From: JBDTMC01 sp039934475
GTDB lineage: Bacteria; Acidobacteriota; Terriglobia; Bryobacterales; Bryobacteraceae
Direction: 5' to 3'
DNA: 6,682 nucleotides
Assembly: GCA_039934475.1 (NCBI GenBank)
Contig: JBDTMC010000437.1
Location: forward strand, 1-6,682
The translations under genes were made by a program, and so were the position numbers. The notes beneath the pieces were generated by a model. That model made no database searches. It saw only the letters and a program-made list of their open reading frames with translations, and was not told the DNA's origin. Of the stretch, positions 1 through 6,500 are shown piece after piece. The number at the start of each line of letters is the position of its first letter. The first letter of the stretch is position 1.

Positions 1-2
1 AG

Positions 3-586
3 AAGGGCACTGGGTTTGAGCAGCCGCTGGCCGCTCATCAGCACTGGCACATCGATGTTTCCTATATCAACATCAGCGGCACGTTCTACTACCTGTGCAG
101 CATCCTTGACGGCTTCAGCCGGTACATCGTCAACTGGGATCTACGGGCGAGGATGACGGAGGGCGACATCGAGATCATCATGCAGGGAGCCAAGGAGAAG
201 CACCCGGAGGCGCGGCCACGGATCATCTCCGACAACGGCCCGCAGTTCATCGCTAAGGACTTCAAGGAATTTATTCGGATCTCGGGTATGACGCACGTCC
301 GGACTTCGCCGTATTACCCCCAATTGAACGGAAAAATCGAACGCTGGCACAAATCGCTAAAAGTGAGTGTATTCGGCCCGGAACGCCGCTGTCGCTGGAA
401 GATGCACGGCGTCTGGTCGAAGGCTACGTGGACCACTACAATCATGTCCGGTTGAACAGCGCCACCGGCTACATCACACCGAAGGATATGCTGGCGGGTC
501 GGCAACAGGAGATCCACGCAGAACGGGACCGCAAGCTGGAAACGGCCAGACAGCAGCGGCAGAGTCGCCGCCAGCAAGCCGCGTGA
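3..586 (+). pseudogene. IS3-family transposase orfB (DDE integrase), 5'-truncated by window edge, frameshifted
   Basis: This is the catalytic (rve) part of an IS3-type transposase, the enzyme that cuts and joins the element's DNA ends. Reading from base 3, the acidic triad is visible: Asp in HIDVSYI (codon 54-56), Asp in ISDNGPQF (231-233) and Glu in NGKIERWH (339-341). The last two are separated by 35 residues, the canonical D(35)E spacing. The frame changes in the A run at 359-362: reading on in frame gives unrelated sequence to a stop at 453-455, whereas moving back one base at 362 restores a typical IS3 tail (SECIRPGTPLSLEDA, then YNHVRLNSATGYITPKDM) ending with TGA at 584-586. One A therefore appears to be missing, so this copy is probably inactive unless the loss is a sequencing error. 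The N-terminal part, orfA and the left inverted repeat lie outside the window. The subgroup within IS3 was not determined. Confidence 0.88.
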
Positions 587-1168
587 GGCACAAGAATGAG
601 ATCGGGCCCTCGCAAGCTCCTGCTGCTGGCGACCGGTCGAGCGCCGCCGAGGGGCGCGGAATCTCAACTTCCGGATAGCCGACCGACGATCACTCGAAGA
701 CAATCTCAGGCAGTTCCGCGAGTTGCGCGTTATGATGGCCAATTGAGCTGCGCGAATTGCTCGCGGCCGTCACGGCCTGGCAATCTCAAAGGTCCGGACG
801 GCTGATCAGGCTGATTCCCTACCAGTCGCCTGGGCTGACGCTGCTCGTGGCTTGCGAATGATTGGCAGTATGGCAGCCGATGTGACGCCGGATAGGGACG
901 CGTAACGGCGGTGCTGAAACCGAGTCAGGGCGTGCAGTGGATGATGCGCGAAACGCTCGAGTGGTCGGACAAACACCTCGGTCCAGTTGGAAAGCGTCAA
1001 CGATGTACACGGCCGACGATTCCTTGTGCCGGGTGGCGCAGCGCGGGTTAGAACTCAATGCGCGGGGTAATGACTACAGGGACATGTGGATCTCGTGGTC
1101 CCGCGGTGCCTCCCAGTACTGATCGGTGTCGCGGTACGTCTTGGCCTGCAAATTCCGCAATCGCCGTT
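587..1168. other. Gene-poor interval: IS flank and decayed sequence
   Basis: About 580 bases lie between the transposase stop and the 3' end of the cupin gene, with no convincing intact gene on either strand. Several short frames stop and restart in different registers (for example 663-743 in frame 3 and 745-858 in frame 1), as expected of degraded coding DNA. A stretch at 896-988 resembles the end of an alpha/beta-hydrolase (see findings). The right inverted repeat of the IS3 element should lie here, but it cannot be located without the left end. A short perfect inverted repeat, GGCCGT-C-ACGGCC, sits at 765-777; it lacks a T tract, so it is not a convincing terminator. Confidence 0.5.
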
Positions 1169-1741
1169 TTAAAGGCGCAACGGGGGTCCGACATTCACAA
1201 TTCCATACTCCCTGCGCGCGAACTCTTTCTCCGCGGCCGTGCCATTGCCGAAGTACTCGCCGCGCTTCTCCAAGTCACGAAAAAACTTCTCCATCCGCCC
1301 CGCCGGCGTAAAACCCACGAGCAGGCGGCCCGGGCCGTCGCCGTCATAGACAAACGCATGAGGCACCCGCCGCGGACCCAGTACGGAATCACCTGCGGCC
1401 AATCGAAAGCGTTGGTCCCCGATCTCGACAACGTACTCACCGGCTAGGCAGTAAAACCACTCATCCTGCTCCTCGTGATAGTGCTTCGGTGGGCCTGTTC
1501 CCCGCCGCGTGATCGGTTGTTCAGTAATTAAGACCGCACCACCGGAATCCCTTGTCGCCACCTTTACGTAGACGAGATCGCCACCCGGCAGCTTGATGAC
1601 CTCGTGCAGGCGGCCCTGCCCGGCAGCAACCTTCTCGACAGTGGGACTGAGCGAGCCCGGCGCGGATTGCGCTGCGAGCACAGACGGAACCGCGCACAGC
1701 GACTTAAGCCATTCGCGACGCGGGAAAATGCTCGAGATCAC
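1169..1741 (-). CDS. Exported cupin-domain protein
   Basis: A 190-residue single-domain cupin, the small metal-binding beta-barrel fold. Cupin motif 1 is at residues 84-101 (PPKHYHEEQDEWFYCLAG), giving ligands H87, H89 and E94. Motif 2 is at 118-129 (GDSVLGPRRVPH), giving the fourth ligand H128. All four positions of a mononuclear metal site are therefore present; the metal and the reaction cannot be read from the sequence. The N-terminus has a twin-arginine-like signal, RREWLK at 8-13, followed by a short hydrophobic stretch and Ala-rich cleavage candidates around 23-28, so export through Tat as a folded protein is plausible. The start is GTG at 1739-1741, chosen because a perfect AGGAGG lies 6 bases upstream and no ATG fits. 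The C-terminus (EYGIVNVGPPLRL) resembles the usual end of this small family, so the gene looks complete. It is transcribed alone, divergently from the esterase. Confidence 0.88.
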   Translation of the reverse strand: MISSIFPRREWLKSLCAVPSVLAAQSAPGSLSPTVEKVAAGQGRLHEVIKLPGGDLVYVKVATRDSGGAVLITEQPITRRGTGPPKHYHEEQDEWFYCLAGEYVVEIGDQRFRLAAGDSVLGPRRVPHAFVYDGDGPGRLLVGFTPAGRMEKFFRDLEKRGEYFGNGTAAEKEFARREYGIVNVGPPLRL

Positions 1742-1746
1742 GATAA

Positions 1747-1753
1747 CCCTCCT
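1747..1753 (-). promoter_or_regulatory. Strong Shine-Dalgarno of the cupin gene
   Basis: On the minus strand AGGAGGG is followed by TTATC and then the GTG at 1741. This complete anti-16S match with normal spacing decides for the GTG start, which has no ATG competitor. Confidence 0.85.
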
Positions 1754-1792
1754 GTATGCCGTAGGGCCACGCGCTTCGCGACACCACGTCTG

Positions 1793-1798
1793 ATTATA
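1793..1798 (-). promoter_or_regulatory. Candidate sigma70-type -10 box for the cupin gene
   Basis: The minus strand carries a perfect TATAAT about 50 bases before the GTG start. This would give a leader of roughly 45 nucleotides that includes the AGGAGG. The -35 position (CCTCCA at 17-base spacing) does not resemble TTGACA, so the assignment rests on the -10 alone plus its position. No operator palindrome was seen around it. Confidence 0.45.
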
Positions 1799-2088
1799 GT
1801 TGAGCCGTTAGCGAGTGGAGGTTGCTTTAGCTTTATCGACGGCCGATCTGCCGTTGTCGCCCGGACTGCTCCTGAATCACGCGCAAACCGGAAGTAGAGA
1901 AAATCGGGATCGCGGCGGAGCCACAATGATCTTGCCGGGCGAAACGGAAGCTGGCTCTGCTGGGAAGCAACCATGCCGAGGGATAGTTCGGCGGGCTCAT
2001 CGAGACGATGAACGGAGCGCAGAGGCCTCGCTTCTGCGCTTTTCAAAAGACCACATCGGATCGGTAGACCCGGATGCCTTGAAAATCC

Positions 2089-2103
2089 CCGCCCGAAGGG
2101 CGG
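2089..2103. other. GC-rich hairpin CCGCCC-GAA-GGGCGG
   Basis: A perfect 6-bp stem with a 3-base loop. On the plus strand it is followed by AATACTC, with no T tract. On the minus strand it is followed by GGATTTTC, only a weak run of T, and no gene ends there. It could be part of a dispersed intergenic repeat, an RNA element in the esterase leader, or chance in GC-rich DNA. Confidence 0.3.
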
Positions 2104-2179
2104 AATACTCGCCAGCGGAGAGCGCCCTCTCTCCACTCCCGGCTGAACCGACACAGACTGCGCGAGACTGGGTGCTGTG

Positions 2180-3112
2180 ATGCCGCATTCTTCACTCTGC
2201 CTCGCCGCATTCGCCATTGGCGTAGGATTAGCGCAGCCGCCCGCCACGCCCCGCCGGGAGATGCCGCCGGCACCCAAGCCGGGCGTCTGCCCGCTCCCGC
2301 TGCTGCCGGCACTGCCCGCATTCACCGACACAGCCTTTTACGCCTCTGGCGCCGTCCCACACGGCAAGGTAGAACAGGCGTCGTACACCAACTACGCAGG
2401 CGCAGCCAAACGAATGCACGTCTATTTGCCGCCAGACTACGACAAGTCTCCAACGTTGAGGTTTCCCGTTCTGTACCTCAATCACGGCGGCGGCGACGAT
2501 GATTCGAAATGGACGTTGAATGATGCGAAACAAGGCGGCAGCGCCCAGTTGATTCTGGACAACCTCATCGCCTCCGGTAGAGCTCATCCAATGATCATGG
2601 TGATGCCGAACACGCGTTCCTGCGCCAGCTTCAAGCCGTCCGCACCGGGCAAAGACGACGCCTGCACCGCGGAGTATCTGAAGGACATCATCCCCTACGT
2701 TGACAGCCACTACCGGACCCAGCCGAACCGTGAGCACCGGGCCTTGGCTGGCCTGTCGATGGGTGGTTTCGTGGTGCTGCACACCGGACTCCCCCACCTC
2801 GACACATTCAGCGAATTATATGTATTCAGTTCGGGTCATATCAGCCCCGAGACGCTGAAGGAGTTCGACGAAAACTTTGCCCCACTGTTCAAAGACCCGA
2901 AAACGAACGACCGCTTCCGTGTCCCCTTTTATTTTGCCGCCGGCGAGACAGACATCGCTCTAAACAACGGCCAGAAAGATCTCGCGCTGCTGAACCAATA
3001 CGGAATCAGAAACTTCTGGGTCCTCAGTACGGGAGGCCATGAGTGGCAGAACTGGCGGCGCTACCTCTATCAATCCGCGCAGATCATGTTCCCGGATTGC
3101 CCGGATCATTAA
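2180..3112 (+). CDS. Secreted CE1/esterase-D-like alpha/beta-hydrolase
   Basis: A 310-residue serine hydrolase of the esterase-D family (PF00756 type, which includes feruloyl/acetyl-xylan esterases and enterochelin-esterase-like enzymes). Numbering is from the ATG at 2180. Residues 1-18 form a signal peptide (HSSLCLAAFAIGVGLA, likely cleaved before Q19), followed by a Pro-rich linker to about 48. The catalytic domain contains RMHVYLPPDYD (about 78-88), HGGG at 102-105 forming the oxyanion region, the nucleophile S193 in GLSMGG, probable acid D258 in AGETD and H287 in GGHEWQNWR. The GGHxWxxWR ending is typical of CE1 esterases. The triad looks intact, so the enzyme should be active; the substrate (for example plant cell-wall esters) is only a family inference. 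An in-frame TGA at 2144-2146 limits the start to GTG 2177 or ATG 2180; neither has a clear Shine-Dalgarno, and ATG is preferred. The 3' end converges on the RidA-like gene. Confidence 0.9.
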   Translation: MPHSSLCLAAFAIGVGLAQPPATPRREMPPAPKPGVCPLPLLPALPAFTDTAFYASGAVPHGKVEQASYTNYAGAAKRMHVYLPPDYDKSPTLRFPVLYLNHGGGDDDSKWTLNDAKQGGSAQLILDNLIASGRAHPMIMVMPNTRSCASFKPSAPGKDDACTAEYLKDIIPYVDSHYRTQPNREHRALAGLSMGGFVVLHTGLPHLDTFSELYVFSSGHISPETLKEFDENFAPLFKDPKTNDRFRVPFYFAAGETDIALNNGQKDLALLNQYGIRNFWVLSTGGHEWQNWRRYLYQSAQIMFPDCPDH

Positions 3113-3121
3113 CCCCGCGCC

Positions 3122-3508
3122 TCACAACTCGGCGTCCACTTCAATCTCAATCATCATCAACGGGTCAATCAGCGCCGAGACCTGCACCATCGTCGCGCAT
3201 GGCTTCACCTCCGACATGAATTCGCCGTGAGCGCGCCCGTACTCTTCCCACCGTGAGATGTCGGTTACGAACATCCGCGTCCGTACAACATGCTGAAGTG
3301 TGGCGCCCAGTTTCGCCAGAGCCCGGTCGATGTTATGGAAGACCTGCACTGTCTGCGCGTAAGGATCGCCCGGACTGACGATCTGGCCCTCGTCCCCGGT
3401 TGCCGTGGTGCCAGTGACGTAGATGCGATTGCCAACCCGAATGGCACGGCTGTAGCCGACAATCGACTCCCACTTTACGCCGCTTGTGACTCGCTGCCGT
3501 GTCTTCAT
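3122..3508 (-). CDS. RidA/YjgF-superfamily protein lacking the catalytic Arg
   Basis: A 128-residue protein covering the whole YjgF/YER057c/UK114 fold, which normally forms trimers with active sites between subunits. Family features include GYSRAIRVGNRIYVTGTT near the N-terminus, VVRTRMFVTDISRW at 74-87 and the final IEIEVDAEL. Archetypal RidA deaminates reactive 2-aminoacrylate-type imines in the cytoplasm using an arginine in a PxRxxVxV-like segment. Here the segment reads KPCATMVQVSAL, with Ala at position 105 where the Arg is expected. It therefore belongs with the Rid subfamilies that lack this residue, and imine deaminase activity is not predicted; for this reason I give no ridA symbol. 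The ATG at 3508 is preceded by AGGGAG at 5 bases. It follows the propeller gene with a 9-base gap, so the two are probably one transcript. There is no signal peptide. Confidence 0.9.
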   Translation of the reverse strand: MKTRQRVTSGVKWESIVGYSRAIRVGNRIYVTGTTATGDEGQIVSPGDPYAQTVQVFHNIDRALAKLGATLQHVVRTRMFVTDISRWEEYGRAHGEFMSEVKPCATMVQVSALIDPLMMIEIEVDAEL

Positions 3509-3513
3509 CCAGG

Positions 3514-3519
3514 CTCCCT
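3514..3519 (-). promoter_or_regulatory. Shine-Dalgarno of RidA-like gene overlapping the upstream stop codon
   Basis: AGGGAG on the minus strand lies 5 bases before the ATG at 3508 and shares bases with the TAG (3518-3520) of the propeller gene. Ribosomes terminating upstream would sit on this site, which suggests translational coupling of the two genes. Confidence 0.7.
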
Positions 3520-6500
3520 ACGGCGCCTTGGGGTTGAAAATTGGGATCGTCACGATGTTGCTCACAAAGAAGCTCTGCGCGATCGTGACCTGCGTCAGTG
3601 GATTGGTCGGGAGGTCGCTGTTCAATTCCAGAATGACCTCGTAGATGCCGAACGTGCCCGGTTTCAGACCAGCAGAGATCACGTTGGCCGTCTTTCCGCC
3701 CACCAGCGAAGAGACGAACTCATTCGGTTCCGAGTTCGGCGGCCCGAAATACTTTCCGCCCGTGATCATCGCTTGGCGCGCTGGATCCTGCCTCACCAGG
3801 CCAAGGCCGGTGGCGAGGATACTGATCGTCTCACCCGGAACCGCCGGGTTATCGGCATTCACGGCAAGCCCGGCCACGCTGGAACAGCAAAGCTGGTCGC
3901 TGATGGCAGTCATCACGATTTGCGCACTGGTGCTGGCGAGGGCGGCGAAGGCCAAGCCATCCCCGTCCGGGCCTTCAATCTTGGACGTCAGGCGTATGCG
4001 CGTAAAGGAACCACCCGCGGAGGCGACCACTTTCTCCGCGTCGTTCGAATTGATAATCGCTATCAAGGCGTCGCGGACGGTGGCCAGTGAGTCTCCGGCA
4101 CTGATCGTGTAGTTGTAAACCCGGTCTTCAATCGTGATGGTGGCGATATCGCTGGCATGAATGCTGCCGTCAATTTGAATCGTACCTACCGCATAGCTCG
4201 AAGCATGCGTCGCCGTCGCAGGACGCGGATCGGTACCCTCGTCGGCGAAGATACCCGGATTCTGGCTTACGATCGGCACACCAATCGGGGTTGTCACCTC
4301 GACGGAGCCATCGTTGCGAACGGTGCGCACCCAGGCAGAAACATTGGTTGCGTCGCTGATCTCCAAAGGCATCTGGGCGTTAATCAAGCCGGGCGAGACA
4401 TACAGCAGCGGCGCACGAATACCATCGAAATAGACCTGGACATTGCCCAATTCAAAGGGCAACTTGTTCGCGTTCAAATCGGCCGCAACCGATGTATCGG
4501 CCAAGCCATCACCCAAGAGAGTGACCAGTGTGTAAGGCCCTATCTTGGCCGCATTCTGTCCGCCGGTGAGATTAGCCCCGCCCGTGGTGGCGGTCAGCGT
4601 AGAAGTGGTGGGATTCAGCGTCGTGGCATAGGTGACGCTATTGCCGCCTTCACCGCCCTCGCGCGCCGTAAGCAGAATCGCATTGAGCGACAGGTTTGGC
4701 AGAGCAATCACTTTGGGGTCGCCCGTGCCGGCGTTGATCAAATCGACAACGTTCTGCGCGATGGTGGCAAGCGTGTCATCTGTCAACAGTTTGTATTTAT
4801 AATCAACCGCGTTAATCGTAACAGTAACTTCGTCGCCTTCCTTCACCGTGCCGCCAAAGCTGACGGAGCCCAACGCGTAGACGTTGCGGCTGGCTGCGTT
4901 GCGCACCCCCGTGTTCGGAATCTTGCGCTGGGCGGGCGTGTAGACCACCACACGGCGATTGAAGGGATCGCTAACAAACAGATTCAAACCGTCCCAGGCA
5001 AGCGCAGCGGGTGTTCGCAGCGAATCCGCAGCAGACGCGGTGGATTCGTCAGAGGAGGAGATCTGATCGTTGGCGAAATCGAGCTGGCCAAGTACAGTAT
5101 CCGCACTTACGCCATTGGTCGTGGGAATCGTGTTGTAGATCAGAACCCGATCGTTGCCGCCGTCGGAGACGAAGAGGCGCGTGCCGTCGGAAAGGGCATA
5201 GCGAGGGAAGTTGAGTGTCTTTGCGCAGCGCGCCGGGTAAGCCGCGCCGCTCCCACCGGTGGTCTCGTTCACCTGGCTGGTTTCAGTGACCTGGATTGTA
5301 CCGCTAGCTCCGCCGGAAACTGCGGTAATCTGTGCCAACAGATTATTGCCGGCATTAGTGAAGCCTGTAAAACTCATGGCTTGGCCGACAGTCGGAGCCT
5401 GTCCGGTATACGACGAGTAGGAATACGTCGCAACAGTGGTGGTAACGGAAACGCCCGTCAGGGTGAGCACGGTGCCTTCCGCGGTACACAGAGCAGACGA
5501 ATTGTTCGCCGTGTAGCTCACGAAATCCGGTTGGCCGATGACAATATTGGCGGCTTTATTATTCGAGAGGCTGTTGACGTCATTCCAGATCAGGACCCGG
5601 TTGTTGCCAAGGTCCGACACAAAGAGCCGGGTGCCGTCGCTGGTCACCGAAACAGGATTGAGAAGTGATGTGTCGCTCGGATCCGGGATCAGACCCTGTT
5701 TGTTGGTCTTTAGATCCGGAAACCCCAGCACCATGTCGGCAGCCTGGCCGTTCGTCGTCGGAAAGGAGTTCCAGATCATGATCCTGTGGTTCTGCGTATC
5801 GGCTACAAAAAGCCGGTTACCCTGAATCCACACTCCCTGCGGCCCGCGGAAAGACTTCTCATTGGAGATCGGAATGCCGTTGTTGTCCCGGCCCAATTGG
5901 GCTGTCGCCGTAAGATCGGCTTGGCCCAGCACTAAATCAGCGCCTTGCCCGTTCGTGGTGGGCAGTGTGTTCCAAATCAGGACGCGATTGAAGTTGGTAT
6001 CCGCAACCACCAACCGCTGCCCATCGGTGGCAACGCCCGTCGGTTGTTGAAACGTATTGGCGGCCGCCGGGTTCAGGCCCACCGTCGTAAAGTCCGGCTG
6101 CCCGAGGACTAGAGACGCGCTGCCGACACACACGGGGCAGCGTCCGGAATTCGGGTCGATACTCGCCGTGGGAGACGGGATGGGAGCAGTGCTGTAAACG
6201 AGAACCCGGTTGTTGTTCGGAGAGGCGCCGACCCGGTTAGAGTCGACAATGTAAAGTTGGCCGTTCAACAGGGCAATGCCACTCACTCCGCCGAGCAATG
6301 TCTGGGAACCAGTGTTGGCGGATACCGCGAACCCGGTATGGATCTCATTCCCCTGTCCGGTGGCCACAACGGTCACTGTGCCGCTGGCTCCGCCTGAGAC
6401 AGCAGTCAGCGTGGCGGTCAGATTGTTCCCGGCGGTAGCAAAGCCACTAAAAGTCACAGCATCGCCTATCCGCGGAGCCGGACCGCTGTAGGCCGAATAC

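Larger units (their letters stand above)
1754..2179. other. Divergent intergenic region between cupin and esterase genes
   Basis: Over 400 bases separate two divergently read genes, which is long beside the 9-base gaps elsewhere in the window. Open frames cross it on both strands, but their translations are Arg/Ser/Pro-rich and show no family motif. It holds the cupin -10 box and a compact hairpin at 2089-2103. No good promoter or Shine-Dalgarno was found for the esterase: TTGAAA at 2079-2084 has no acceptable -10 at 16-18 bases. Confidence 0.5.

Noticed and set aside
357..365. Programmed -1 frameshift in the transposase
   Set aside because: IS3 elements normally shift between orfA and orfB, not after the DDE Glu, and no canonical X XXY YYZ heptamer or downstream hairpin is present. 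A deletion is simpler.
1083..1168. Minus-strand tail beyond the cupin stop, reading AKTYRDTDQYWEAPRDHEIH in another frame
   Set aside because: It looks protein-like by eye, but it has no start, is under 30 codons, and competes with a plus-strand frame ending SWSRGASQY at the same place. Neither can be tied to a family.
2079..2108. Promoter for the esterase with TTGAAA and GAATAC
   Set aside because: The -10 matches poorly and the spacer contains the 2089-2103 hairpin, so I do not support it.
1815..2180. Plus-strand frame of 121 codons whose TGA overlaps the esterase ATG (TGATG), suggesting a coupled upstream gene
   Set aside because: The translation is low in structure, with no motif and no Shine-Dalgarno before its ATG. 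The overlap looks accidental.
1738..2331. Minus-strand frame of 197 codons spanning the divergent gap and the esterase 5' end
   Set aside because: It runs antisense through the esterase signal peptide and is Arg/Ser/Gly-rich without motifs; it also overlaps the cupin start.
3290..4090. Plus-strand open frame of 266 codons across the RidA-like gene and propeller 3' end
   Set aside because: It overlaps two well-supported minus-strand genes, and its sequence shows no recognisable domain.
4157..5668. Long plus-strand open frame of 503 codons antisense to the propeller gene
   Set aside because: Its translation is Arg/Ile/Ala-rich with no family motif. It lies wholly inside the minus-strand gene with clear blade repeats and a signal peptide, so it is a codon-bias shadow.
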